A DNA stretch of 64,000 bases, taken from Dawidia cretensis (GTDB lineage Bacteria; Bacteroidota; Bacteroidia; Cytophagales; Cyclobacteriaceae). Each line of letters begins with the position of its first letter. Within the stretch, counting starts at the first letter, position 1. Below are positions 45,607 to 54,430 of this stretch, piece by piece. Position numbers and translations under genes: made by a program. Below the pieces are notes generated by a model, which was not told where the DNA came from, did not search any database, and saw only the letters and a list, made by a program, of their open reading frames with translations. The stretch spans positions 1 to 64,000 of the forward strand of contig NZ_JAHESE010000034.1 of assembly GCF_018598175.1 (NCBI RefSeq). Reading direction: 5' to 3'.

Positions 45607-46767
45607 ATGCGTCTGTCAAATACCGCGGTTCGTGTCTGGTTTTCGATCCACAAGTGGACGAGCCTGATCTGCACGCTCTTTCTGTTTATGCTTTGCCTCA
45701 CGGGGCTGCCGTTGATCTTTCACGAAGAGATCGATCACCTCCTGGGCAAGGAGCCAGAAGCGCCGGCCATGCCTGCCGACACACCCAAGATGAATCTTGA
45801 CAAGATCCTCGCAGCCGGGCAGGCGCAACGCCCGAACGACGTGGTGCGATATGTCTTTTGGGCTGAAGAGCATCCCAATATTGTGACCATGAGCCTGGCG
45901 GATTCTATCGATGCGCCGCCCGATGTGGCATACTTCGTCACGCTCGACGAGCGCACCGCCCAGGTGCTGGACCAACCCCGCTTTGACGAGGGCTTTATGT
46001 ACATTGTATACAAGCTACACGTAGACATGTTTGCCGGTATTGGCGGTAAGCTGTTCCTCGGGCTGATGGGACTATTGTTTGTGTTCTCTATTGTTTCTGG
46101 GCTACTATTATATGGGCCTATTATGCGTAAGTACGACTTTGGTATGGTACGTACCGAAAAGTCGCGCCGGCTGAAGTGGCTCGACCTGCACAACCTGTTG
46201 GGCGTAGTAACAGTGGTCTGGGCGTTGGTGGTAGGCATTACGGGTGTTATCAATACGTTATCGGAGCCGGTACTGGCGCTGTGGCAAATGGGCCAGTTAG
46301 CCGAGATGACGGCCCCCTATAAAAACGCAGCGCCCATCGCGGGTCCGCTCAGCTCGTTTGATGACGCCATTGCCGTATCACGTGAAGCAGCTCCCGGGAT
46401 GAATGTTTCGATTGTAGCTTTTCCGGGTACTATGTTTACCAGCCAGCACCACTATGCAGTTTTTATGCGTGGCAATACGCCCTTGACGTCGCGCCTGATC
46501 AAGCCGGCGCTGATCGATGCGCAGACGGGCAAGCTGACCGACATGCGCGACATGCCCTGGTTTGTCAACACATTGTTTGTATCACAGCCGCTGCACTTCG
46601 GCGACTATGGCGGCTTACCGCTCAAACTCATCTGGACGGTGTTCGACATCATCACGCTGGTTGTATTGGGCAGCGGTCTATACTTGTGGTTTGCCCGTCG
46701 TAAAGCCCTGGGCGAACAGCTTACGCGACGAGAAGCCGTAGCCGATGAAATGGCCTCTATCTCTTAA
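45607..46767 (+). CDS. PepSY-domain membrane protein (possible siderophore/ferric reductase)
   Basis: 386 residues. Order: N-terminal membrane helix (VWFSIHKWTSLICTLFLFMLC), PepSY-like periplasmic stretch, helix near 140-165 (LFLGLMGLLFVFSIVSGLLLYG), two or more helices (LLGVVTVVWALVVGITGV), C-terminal helix (LIWTVFDIITLVVLGSGLYLWF). This is the PepSY-associated TM-helix family, with conserved His residues (IHKW, LHVDM, LHNLLG) able to bind heme. Such PiuB/FoxB-like proteins are believed to reduce ferric siderophores at the inner membrane. It lies 84 bp after DUF4374. Confidence 0.92.
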   Translation: MRLSNTAVRVWFSIHKWTSLICTLFLFMLCLTGLPLIFHEEIDHLLGKEPEAPAMPADTPKMNLDKILAAGQAQRPNDVVRYVFWAEEHPNIVTMSLADSIDAPPDVAYFVTLDERTAQVLDQPRFDEGFMYIVYKLHVDMFAGIGGKLFLGLMGLLFVFSIVSGLLLYGPIMRKYDFGMVRTEKSRRLKWLDLHNLLGVVTVVWALVVGITGVINTLSEPVLALWQMGQLAEMTAPYKNAAPIAGPLSSFDDAIAVSREAAPGMNVSIVAFPGTMFTSQHHYAVFMRGNTPLTSRLIKPALIDAQTGKLTDMRDMPWFVNTLFVSQPLHFGDYGGLPLKLIWTVFDIITLVVLGSGLYLWFARRKALGEQLTRREAVADEMASIS

Positions 46768-46778
46768 TCATCGCCCCC

Positions 46779-46967
46779 ATGCGTTCTACTTTTTTACATA
46801 TCTGGAAAATTCCCATGCTGTTGGGAGCACTGACATTGTTTGGTTTGCTGGCTGCACTGCTTGGAACAGAGTTCTGGCACGTGGCCTCCTGGTTAACGCT
46901 GAGTGTTCCGCTGGTGGTGGGACTCTGGTGCCTGATCAAGGTAGCGGTGATGGAACGGCTTCAGTAG
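46779..46967 (+). CDS. Small membrane protein of the iron-uptake unit
   Basis: 62 residues with two membrane helices (IPMLLGALTLFGLLAALLGT and LTLSVPLVVGLWCLIKVAV). It starts 11 bp after the PepSY gene. I recall similar tiny genes next to PepSY proteins in related genomes, and the protein-like character (short basic N-terminus, helix spacing) is good, so I accept it despite its size. Likely a partner of the PepSY protein; function unknown. Confidence 0.7.
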   Translation: MRSTFLHIWKIPMLLGALTLFGLLAALLGTEFWHVASWLTLSVPLVVGLWCLIKVAVMERLQ

Positions 46968-47002
46968 AAGCCATTCGCCCACGCGTTAGATCCTATACGC
47001 TA

Positions 47003-47602
47003 TCACTGACCGCATCCGCTGATACGTCCCGACACGGTGCGGAAGTATCCTCCGTAGCCGTAGACAAGTTCGATGTCACAGAACTCGACCGTGATCTTCT
47101 TATCTTTTGTAACCGTGACGTATACCTCGTCACCGTAGTTGGTGAAGGCCCCATCATAGCCATCTTCCTCATAGTAAATGCACGCGCTCCCCGACGGAAC
47201 AGAATAAATAGTTTGTACCAGCGAGTATGTATCGCTTTTGGTCGGTTTGCCCGAGCCCCCGAGATGGAGAACAAAGCTATCGATGCCATCGATCAGAATG
47301 GCAATGGTATAGCCTGCCGTGCTTATGTCGCAGGAATAATCGCGCATGGCGGCCACCACTTTCCGTCCGTCAATCACGAGCGTGTTATCCTGTAACGTGG
47401 CCTTACAAGGCGGCTCGTCCGCAGGCAGCTCCGGCTCGGAATCCCCACACTCAGAACAATGGCCGCCGCAGTCGATCGCTGTTTCATCCTGGTTACGGAT
47501 GCGATCATAGCACGTGGGACCGATGAACGGATTGTCCTGTTCCGCAGTGATACAGGCGCCGGTGGCAAGCGCCAACAAGATGTAGTGTAAAATTTTGCGC
47601 AT
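47003..47602 (-). CDS. Cys-rich lipoprotein with DCGG motif
   Basis: 199 residues with a lipobox ending in Cys17 (LATGACITAEQ). Soon after comes a short Cys cluster, CYDRIRNQDETAIDCGGHC followed by SEC (about residues 31-52), which is the C-x-DG-x-x-N-GDET-x-x-DCGG-x-C pattern seen in secreted and lipoprotein Bacteroidota proteins and probably forms a disulphide-bonded module. The rest is beta-rich and unrecognised. It is the last gene of a three-gene unit with the beta-barrel protein and the M48 protease. Confidence 0.8.
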   Translation of the reverse strand: MRKILHYILLALATGACITAEQDNPFIGPTCYDRIRNQDETAIDCGGHCSECGDSEPELPADEPPCKATLQDNTLVIDGRKVVAAMRDYSCDISTAGYTIAILIDGIDSFVLHLGGSGKPTKSDTYSLVQTIYSVPSGSACIYYEEDGYDGAFTNYGDEVYVTVTKDKKITVEFCDIELVYGYGGYFRTVSGRISGCGQ

Positions 47603-47608
47603 ATAGAA

Positions 47609-48349
47609 TTAAAACAAAACGTATCCTACACCGAGGGTGAGGTTAAAGAAATAGTATCCCCAGAGTCCGCCATGTACTTTGTAGCCCGAGAACTCCTCGG
47701 CATTCCATTCTCCACTGTTGTCCTCGGTCAAAAAGTTGCTCGGAACAAAGGTCCAGCCAAACTCGAAGCCGGCGCGCACCAGCAGATTTTTCAACGGCAT
47801 GCTCTGACGGCCCAGTTGCATGGTCACCGTGGGATATTTAAAGTCGTCGCGAAATTGTTTGGTGCTGGACTTTTTATCATCGAAGGTATTGACACGACTA
47901 TAGTACACCGACAGTGTCTGATAGTAGCCTATAGGCGCTACGGTGGTGCTGTAGTAAAACTTCATGTGAAGTCCTATCGCATCCCCTCTAACGACATCCG
48001 AATCTAATTCATAGGCGTACTCTTGCCCTTCTACCGGTGCCGATTTGTAGTATCCCCGTGTCGTGCCAAAGGCGATCCTGCTATAGGAAATACCGATGCT
48101 GTGACGTTTAAAAAACTGGTATTCGGCCGTTACCTGCGGACGGGTATTGAAGGCAAACTGATTCGTGGTCGCCAGGTTTACGGTTTCGCCCAGATCGACA
48201 AGCAATTTGTTGCTCGGATTCTGCGCAAATACTGCAGGTGACGGGTTGGCATCGAGGAATATCGTAAAGCGTTTGCCCACGAAGCCGGGAACCTGGGCCT
48301 GGCTGGTGAGCGCGCCCAGGAGAAATAAGATCAGACAACCGAGCCTCAT
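47609..48349 (-). CDS. Outer-membrane beta-barrel protein
   Basis: 246 residues, signal peptide (MRLGCLILFLLGALTSQA-QV), then amphipathic strands with aromatic ends (AEYQFFKRHSIGISYSRI, GYYQTLSVYYSRV, GYYFFNLTLGVGYVLF). Similar to small 8-strand barrel proteins. Its ATG overlaps the stop of the M48 gene by 4 bp, so translation is coupled. Role unknown. Confidence 0.82.
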   Translation of the reverse strand: MRLGCLILFLLGALTSQAQVPGFVGKRFTIFLDANPSPAVFAQNPSNKLLVDLGETVNLATTNQFAFNTRPQVTAEYQFFKRHSIGISYSRIAFGTTRGYYKSAPVEGQEYAYELDSDVVRGDAIGLHMKFYYSTTVAPIGYYQTLSVYYSRVNTFDDKKSSTKQFRDDFKYPTVTMQLGRQSMPLKNLLVRAGFEFGWTFVPSNFLTEDNSGEWNAEEFSGYKVHGGLWGYYFFNLTLGVGYVLF

Positions 48350-50454
48350 ACTTTTACTTTGGTTTTTTTAAGTTTCAGGAGTGTGTAATAGATGTTGGAC
48401 TGGAGGATGTTGGCATTGTCGCGCACCGACATGGAACGCACGTCAACAACTTCCAGGGCCTGTGTCCGTACGTTGAACACCAGGCTGAAATACAGATTCC
48501 GGCCTTTCGGCGTAAACACCAGTGGTATCAGCAACGGCGCCGCGGGCGGCACTGCCGCGCTGGCCAATACTAACCACATCTTACCACGGCGTTTGCGGGT
48601 AACGGTAACGCCGCCCATCCACACAAAGTGATCGGTCTTATAGGAATCTGCCAGCGTGGTGATCTCATTGTAGATCGAGCTGACCTGCAATTTTTCCGAA
48701 CGCATCTGCTCATCGATCCAGTCGTTGAGGATACTGTTGGATTGCATCGTCCGAATACTGCCCGACGTCAGGTTGTTGGGGTTAATCACTTCCGAGCTCA
48801 AGTCGAGTTTGCCTGCGGCTACGCCAATCTTTTCATCAATATTCAGCAATACCTCTTCGGCTTCGATGTGGCGCACGCGTTGTTTTTTGCGTGCATCGAT
48901 CTTTTTATAGATCGGGTTTACTACCACCACTTTGTTTACCTCCAGGGGCTTCTCTTTGACTTTTACTTTCTTTTTCTTTCGGCTGATCTTTTTATCTTCG
49001 GCAATCTCCTTGCGGACGATCGCAATCTGGTTGTCGAACCGGTCAAAGAATTTGTCGCTGTCTTTGAAATCCAGGAACGCATATTGTGTATAGGGATACT
49101 CCAGCTCGGGAACATCCTTCTCGCTCGCCGTACGCACGAAGCTTTCTTCCAGGTCCTCTTGTTCGGCAGCCAACGAACGGATAAGATCATTGAGCATCAG
49201 CGCTATCTCCTTATTGTCGGGCGCTGCCTCCAGACATTTGTTCAGCTCGCGCATAGCGGTAACGCTTGTTTCATAGGCCGTCTGGCGATTGAAGAATTCG
49301 GCCAGGTATGCTTCGGTGCCGGCCCAGTTCTCCTGGCGCTGATATTCGTCTTCCGCCAGCTTGGCTTTGGCCAGGCCGTACAACGCTTTTGCTACTGTTT
49401 CTTTCAGGAATACCGAAGTGGGGTCCTGTTCTTGCAGACTGGTGGCCAGGGCCAACGCATCAAAGTACAAGTGTTCGAGCAGGTACAGGCGGCAAAGCTC
49501 AAAACGTGCCATCTTGCGCACCTTTTCAAAGCCTGTTTTAGAAACGCGATACAGATCGCCCGGGCCGCCGTCGCGAAATTTGCGGGCCACAACACGCTTG
49601 CGTTTGCGCACGTCGGGGTGTGTGTTTAGTGCATCGTCGTCTTCCTGCGGATAGGTGCTCTTAACAGACCTGGCTACCAGCGTGTCGGGGAATATATAGC
49701 GACCCGACTCAAAGGTGCGTTTGTCAAACCGTGTCCAGAAGATCGGGTGATCGCCGTTGCGCAACACGTCAAAGATAGACCCGACGGAGTCTTTGCTGTA
49801 TGCCGACCTGGTATAGATGTCGATAGCACCCAGATCGGCTTCCGTTTCCAACTCGCGCGAATACGAGCTTTTGGCATACTCTTTATCCGACGAAGACACC
49901 TTGCGGTAGTCACGTGATTCTTCGATCACGACGTTATTCACATAGCTATTGATAACGTGTTTCTTTTCGTAGTGAGTGGCCTCGTGACCGAGTACAAACG
50001 CCAGCTGCGCTTCGTTCTCCAACCGCGCCAGCAAGCCCAGGTTAATGAATATAATACCGTTGTTGGTAGTGAAGGCATTGGTCACGGGCGACTTTACCGT
50101 ATAGACGCGCAACTTACTTTGTAGGGCAGGGTAAGGTTTTAACACCTCCTGTAATACGCCGCTGGTGTACACCGAGATCTCGTCGTTAAACAGAACGTTC
50201 CCGCTTCCGAGAAACTCGTCCAGGTTAAAGGTACTTTCGAGGTAAAACTTTTTCCGCCCCCGGTGTTCGCGACGCGTCTCCTCCTTGTCGCGGCTCAGGT
50301 TCGTAAGCTCCTGGGCGTATTTGGCGGCCGAGCGGTCGGTGAAGTCTTTCGGCACGGGTCCCTGTGACTGGACCGTTTTGTAATGGTTAAAGTCTTGTAG
50401 GAAGGCCGGCGTACAACATAATGCTACGAGGGCAACCGTTAGTATACATCTCAT
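48346..50454 (-). CDS. M48-family metalloprotease
   Basis: 702 residues, exported (signal MRCILTVALVALCCTPAFL). The zinc motif HEATH is at 157-161 in VLGHEATHYEKKH; the third ligand Glu203 is in ELETEADLGAID, completing the M48 signature. A long helical, lysine-rich region (about 450-560, with RKKKKVKVKEK) and a beta-rich end follow. Length is well above the 250-300 residues of minimal M48 enzymes. Predicted role is protein quality control in the periplasm, inferred from family. The coupled beta-barrel and lipoprotein suggest it works on the envelope. Confidence 0.9.
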   Translation of the reverse strand: MRCILTVALVALCCTPAFLQDFNHYKTVQSQGPVPKDFTDRSAAKYAQELTNLSRDKEETRREHRGRKKFYLESTFNLDEFLGSGNVLFNDEISVYTSGVLQEVLKPYPALQSKLRVYTVKSPVTNAFTTNNGIIFINLGLLARLENEAQLAFVLGHEATHYEKKHVINSYVNNVVIEESRDYRKVSSSDKEYAKSSYSRELETEADLGAIDIYTRSAYSKDSVGSIFDVLRNGDHPIFWTRFDKRTFESGRYIFPDTLVARSVKSTYPQEDDDALNTHPDVRKRKRVVARKFRDGGPGDLYRVSKTGFEKVRKMARFELCRLYLLEHLYFDALALATSLQEQDPTSVFLKETVAKALYGLAKAKLAEDEYQRQENWAGTEAYLAEFFNRQTAYETSVTAMRELNKCLEAAPDNKEIALMLNDLIRSLAAEQEDLEESFVRTASEKDVPELEYPYTQYAFLDFKDSDKFFDRFDNQIAIVRKEIAEDKKISRKKKKVKVKEKPLEVNKVVVVNPIYKKIDARKKQRVRHIEAEEVLLNIDEKIGVAAGKLDLSSEVINPNNLTSGSIRTMQSNSILNDWIDEQMRSEKLQVSSIYNEITTLADSYKTDHFVWMGGVTVTRKRRGKMWLVLASAAVPPAAPLLIPLVFTPKGRNLYFSLVFNVRTQALEVVDVRSMSVRDNANILQSNIYYTLLKLKKTKVKV

Positions 50455-50777
50455 GGTAGGCTATTGGGCTGCAAATCTGTCTAGTATTCGGGGAATTCCC
50501 GAGGACATGTATGAAATTCCATTACTCTACAGAATCCGTTTATCTATTTCTTCGGGCATTCCGTCGCATATTTTGTCTCGCTTGTAGAAATCGGAAGCAG
50601 CGATGCGTGTAGCAGGCTACCCAGCTACCGTGCTCCACCGGAACATGCCCCGTGATCGGCTATCTTACGAAGTACGAAATGATACAGGAATGGTAAATTT
50701 TGCCCGTTTATGGTGTCGGTCCGTACTGTTTCCGGTCGGGTACAGTTTTTGAAAACGCTGTTTCGGCGTTTCCCTGT
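50455..50777. other. Intergenic region between divergent M48 and DUF72 genes
   Basis: No gene is seen. It contains the 30-bp motif at 50481-50510 (separate entry), just 27 bp upstream of the M48 start, and AT-rich DNA. A TTG at 50700 opens a longer frame for the DUF72 gene, but it is not preferred. Confidence 0.4.
50481..50510. promoter_or_regulatory. 30-bp motif shared with 36987-37016
   Basis: This site matches the one upstream of the DUF892-katE operon at 22 of 30 ungapped positions. It contains TCGGG-GAATT-CCCGA. It ends 27 bp before the M48 start on the minus strand, so it could be part of the promoter there. Two sites before unrelated genes suggest a common regulator. Confidence 0.35.
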
Positions 50778-51569
50778 ATGCACAAAACCCCCGGCACTCT
50801 ATATATCGGCACGAGCAACATTGTATTGCCAGGACCGAAGGTAACCTTTCCGGAGGCTTACCGGTCGGGCAGCCGGCTACATTATTATAGCAGCCTGTTC
50901 AACAGCCTGGAAGTTAACAGCACCTTTTACAAATTGCCGCTGGCGTCCACGTTAGCGAAGTGGGCCGCCGATGTACCCGACGATTTTACCTTTACCCTCA
51001 AGCTGTGGCGCGAAATCACCCACACCCGTCACCTTACATTTACCCCCGAGCATATCGAGCGCTTTATGGAGATCGCCGAAGGTATCGGCGGGAAGAAGGG
51101 TTGTCTGCTGATTCAATTTCCCGCGAGTGTGACCACGACCAGCTTCGCGTGGGTAAAGGATATTCTGGAACATGTAACGACGCTTAACACCATTCCGACC
51201 TGGCGCGTGTGTGTCGAGTTCCGTCATGCCGGCTGGTATGAACACGAGGCTGTCGCCCGGCTATTGCATCGACTACGTATCTCGATCGTGCTGCACGATA
51301 TGCCCCGGTCGAAGCCTCCCCTCGACACCGTACCCGGCCCGGCAGTGTACTTGCGCTTTCACGGCCCCGCGGGAGACTATAAAGGTGGCTATAACACTCC
51401 CACGCTTCACGAGCATGCTGCCTATATCGCCGCCAGCCTGAAGGCCGGCCAGGATGTGTATGTATACTTCAACAATACCCTGGGCGACGCGCTGCAAAAT
51501 GCCCAATGTCTACAGGCATTGACCGGCTACCCCGCCGTGAACGATGCTCATCTTCTTAATCGCCATTAG
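50778..51569 (+). CDS. DUF72-family protein
   Basis: 263 residues from ATG 50778, where the conserved start TLYIGTSNIVLPG begins; the frame stays open to a TTG at 50700 with residues unlike the family. The body has the DUF72 TIM-barrel pattern: FNSLEVNSTFYKLP, DDFTFTLKLWREITH, LIQFPAS, VCVEFRHAGWY, VYLRFHGP, VYVYFNNTLGDALQNA. The biochemical role of DUF72 proteins is not established; several stand near DNA repair or stress genes. It stands alone here. Confidence 0.88.
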   Translation: MHKTPGTLYIGTSNIVLPGPKVTFPEAYRSGSRLHYYSSLFNSLEVNSTFYKLPLASTLAKWAADVPDDFTFTLKLWREITHTRHLTFTPEHIERFMEIAEGIGGKKGCLLIQFPASVTTTSFAWVKDILEHVTTLNTIPTWRVCVEFRHAGWYEHEAVARLLHRLRISIVLHDMPRSKPPLDTVPGPAVYLRFHGPAGDYKGGYNTPTLHEHAAYIAASLKAGQDVYVYFNNTLGDALQNAQCLQALTGYPAVNDAHLLNRH

Positions 51570-51694
51570 ATTGGCATCATCACCAACGCACTCTGACTGA
51601 ACGTCTTAGTCGTTTTCCAGGCATCTTATTTCTAGATTTTTCCCCGACAAATTGATTCCGGCGGTGTGATGGACGTGCTTTGATTATGCGCACG

Positions 51695-51726
51695 CAAACG
51701 TTTGTACATGGCCATTCAAACGTTAA
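51695..51726. promoter_or_regulatory. Two CAAACGTT-type half-sites upstream of the amylase gene
   Basis: CAAACGTTTG at 51695-51704 is a perfect 10-bp palindrome; a second, partly conserved copy CAAACGTTAA is at 51717-51726. Their centres are 22 bp apart, two helical turns. CG-centred palindromes of this kind suit LacI-type regulators. The sites lie 34-65 bp before the amylase start codon. No LacI-type regulator gene is in the window. Nothing else is notable in the 51570-51759 gap. Confidence 0.45.
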
Positions 51727-51759
51727 TTCCAGATTCTATAAAACTAAACACCACGCTTT

Positions 51760-54375
51760 ATGAAAGTACGTTTCCCCCTGTTTTATGCACCCTTTCGGGC
51801 ATGGGTCCGCGGGTTGGCGGCACTCCTGATGCTGCTGAGCCAGTCGCTGTACGCCCAGGATCCGCCCCAGTATGGCACCCCGTTTTCGGGCGTACCCGAT
51901 GCCCGCGATGTAAACATGTACCAGGTACACATTCGTCCCTACAGTGCGGCCGGCAACCTACCCGGTGTCATCAGCCGCCTGGATCAGATCAAGGCCCTTG
52001 GCACCAACGTCATTTACCTTATGCCGATCTATCCGCATGGTACGGACGCGCGCAGCTCACAGTCGCCCTATTGTATAAAAGACTTTAAGGCCGTCGCCTC
52101 GGAGTATGGTTCGTTGACCGACCTGCGTACCCTCGTAGATGGTGCGCATGCCCGCGGCATGGCCGTGATGCTCGACTTCGTCGTCAACCAAACCTCGTGG
52201 GACCACCCATGGATCACCCAACACCCCGACTGGTATGTACGGGTAAATGGCGTCATTCAACAACTCGCGGAGTTCACCGACGTCGCCGCGCTCGACATGA
52301 ACAATACCGCCCTGCGCGCCGCCATGATCGACGCCATGCGTTACTGGATTCTGGCCGCCAACATCGACGGCTACCGTTGCGACTTTGCCAACAATGCGCC
52401 GCTGTCATTCTGGACGGCCGTCATCAACAACCTGCGCGGCATCACCTCACACAAGCTGCTGATGTTTGCCGAAGGCGACCGGCTGGAGAATTTCCAGGCC
52501 GGCTTTGACCTGAACTTCGGCGACAAATGGTTTTACGATGCCCTGGAAGATGTCGCCAAAGGCGGATCGGTATCATTGTTTCAAAGCGTCACCAATACTG
52601 AATATACCTATGCCGGCGCCACCCAACAAGTAGTACGCTATACCGCGAACCACGACACGGAAACCCGTACCGATGGGTTCCTTCCGTTCCAGCTGTTTCA
52701 AAACCACGCGGGCGTTGTTGTCAACTTCCTGGTCTCGGCCTATATGCGCGGCGTTCCTTTTCTGACCAGTGGTCAGGAGGTCGATTTTAACCAGGCCATT
52801 CCCTGGCCGTACACCACCGTCAAGATCAACTGGAGCGCCAACCCCACGGCAGCCGCGGACTTCACGAAGATCCTGACCTTCCGCACCAACAGTACGGCCA
52901 TACGCCGGGGCACGCTGACGAACTATTCTAACAACGACGTTTGCGCATTTACTAAAATATCGGGCAGCGACAAGGTTGTCGTAATGGCCAACCTGCGGAA
53001 CAACAGCACAAGCTTCGTTATACCGGCCGCGCTGGCCGGCAGCTACGTCGATGCGTATACCGGTGCTGCCGTTACGCTCACGGCGGGCGCCACACAGTCG
53101 CTGTCAAACTTTCAATACCGGGTGCTGACCAATGCCAATGTGCCAAACGTACCCGTAGCATCAGTGGCCGTTAGTCCGGCCAGCGCCAGCTTCAAGGTAG
53201 GGCTTACCCAACAGCTTACGGCAACAATAAGTCCGGCGAATGCCACGAACCAGGCCATTACGTGGTCATCGGGTAACACCGCCGTCGCGACGGTCAACAG
53301 CAGCGGGTTGGTCACTGGTGTGTCGGCCGGCAATGCCACGATCACAGCCACTACGGTAGACGGCGGTAAGACTGCCACCGCCGCCATTACGGTGACACCG
53401 GCTACGTCGTTCACCGTATACTTCTACAAGCCGGCCAGCTGGGGCACCAACATCCGCCTCTACTATTGGAACACGCTGCCCACCGGATCGATCCCCACGG
53501 TCACCTGGCCGGGTGTGAGCATGACCTACGCCAGCAGCGGCTGGTATAGCTATACGTTTACCAACGTTACCTCCACGAACCTCATCTTCAACGATGGCAC
53601 CAGCCAGACGGCCGACCTGACGCGCAGCACCACGGGCTGGTACCAAAACAACACGTGGTATAATTCAAACCCGGGCACACCGCCCGTTACCGAAACATAC
53701 TACACTATCCGAAACCGCTGGAAAAACACCTATTTGTACGATGCCGGCGGTAACGTAGGCTATGGCACCACGGCCGCCAACAACAACTACCAATGGCAGA
53801 AGGTGGCCGTCGATGCCAACTACTTCTGGCTCAAGAACCGTGGCACGGGCGAGTATATGCACATCGAAAACCAGACCGGCTCCGTACAATGCACCGCCGT
53901 GACACTCGACTGGTGGAGCGCCCAATGGTCGCAAGACAACGTAGACGGCACGTACGCGCGCCTGCGCAACCGCTGGCAAACCGGCAGCATCGTACACGTG
54001 GAAGGCCAAACCGGCTCCGCGCAATATGCCGGCGCACAAGATGGCTGGTATAGTGCTCAATGGCAATTGATACCCGTCAGCAGCGGTGGGCGTACGGCGG
54101 CACCGGAAATACCGGTATATGAAGAAGCTACATCGTCGGCTGTGATGGTGTATCCTAATCCTGCCAAGGGAAATCAGTTGTTTGTGCAGCTGCCCGAATT
54201 ACCGGAGACTTCAGAAGCCGCCGTGTTGATCCAGAATGTACAGGGACAGTCTGTGCTGGAAACGAAAGTGAAGCACTCGGGGATGATTACGCATGACCTG
54301 CCGGGAGGACTCTATTTTGTGAGGGTAAGGACAGCAAATGCCGTAGTGATAGAGAAGGTTGTTATTGAGCGGTAA
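51760..54375 (+). CDS. Secreted GH13 amylase with C-terminal binding domains and T9SS tail
   Basis: 871 residues. Signal peptide to about residue 32 (QSLYA-QD). GH13 catalytic domain (about 45-460) with nucleophile D208 (GYRCDFAN), acid/base E238 (FAEGD) and H298-D299 (TANHDTE). The region-I motif reads DFVVNQTS, with Q144 where most GH13 members have His. Then a bacterial Ig-like (Big_2) domain (465-547), a CBM26-like starch-binding module (550-637; VYFYKPASWGTN), and a three-fold repeat (647-684, 688-727, 731-772) likely a ricin-type beta-trefoil. The last part (796-871) is a type IX secretion sorting domain (MVYPNPAKGNQ). So it is exported to the surface or medium to cut alpha-glucans. Signature of self-contained gene: preceded by two operator-like sites and followed by a strong terminator. 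Confidence 0.94.
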   Translation: MKVRFPLFYAPFRAWVRGLAALLMLLSQSLYAQDPPQYGTPFSGVPDARDVNMYQVHIRPYSAAGNLPGVISRLDQIKALGTNVIYLMPIYPHGTDARSSQSPYCIKDFKAVASEYGSLTDLRTLVDGAHARGMAVMLDFVVNQTSWDHPWITQHPDWYVRVNGVIQQLAEFTDVAALDMNNTALRAAMIDAMRYWILAANIDGYRCDFANNAPLSFWTAVINNLRGITSHKLLMFAEGDRLENFQAGFDLNFGDKWFYDALEDVAKGGSVSLFQSVTNTEYTYAGATQQVVRYTANHDTETRTDGFLPFQLFQNHAGVVVNFLVSAYMRGVPFLTSGQEVDFNQAIPWPYTTVKINWSANPTAAADFTKILTFRTNSTAIRRGTLTNYSNNDVCAFTKISGSDKVVVMANLRNNSTSFVIPAALAGSYVDAYTGAAVTLTAGATQSLSNFQYRVLTNANVPNVPVASVAVSPASASFKVGLTQQLTATISPANATNQAITWSSGNTAVATVNSSGLVTGVSAGNATITATTVDGGKTATAAITVTPATSFTVYFYKPASWGTNIRLYYWNTLPTGSIPTVTWPGVSMTYASSGWYSYTFTNVTSTNLIFNDGTSQTADLTRSTTGWYQNNTWYNSNPGTPPVTETYYTIRNRWKNTYLYDAGGNVGYGTTAANNNYQWQKVAVDANYFWLKNRGTGEYMHIENQTGSVQCTAVTLDWWSAQWSQDNVDGTYARLRNRWQTGSIVHVEGQTGSAQYAGAQDGWYSAQWQLIPVSSGGRTAAPEIPVYEEATSSAVMVYPNPAKGNQLFVQLPELPETSEAAVLIQNVQGQSVLETKVKHSGMITHDLPGGLYFVRVRTANAVVIEKVVIER

Positions 54376-54396
54376 GAGATTTAGAAAGATTTAAAT

Positions 54397-54424
54397 GAAA
54401 AGGAGGCATTAACGCCTCCTTTTC
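54397..54424. terminator. Bidirectional terminator between convergent genes
   Basis: Arms GAAAAGGAGGC (54397-54407) and GCCTCCTTTTC (54414-54424) are exact reverse complements around a 6-nt loop. T-rich tails occur on both strands. It serves both the amylase gene and the convergent arabinofuranosidase gene, whose stops lie 22 and 7 bp away. Confidence 0.88.
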
Positions 54425-54430
54425 TGTTTA

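Noticed and set aside
48628-49629. Plus-strand frame of 333 codons opposite the M48 gene
   Set aside because: Antisense to the zinc-protease coding region; Phe/Val/Gln-rich composition is that of a reverse-frame shadow.
50700-50777. N-terminal extension of the DUF72 protein from TTG 50700
   Set aside because: The extra 26 residues do not resemble the family, whose conserved start lies at the ATG 50778.
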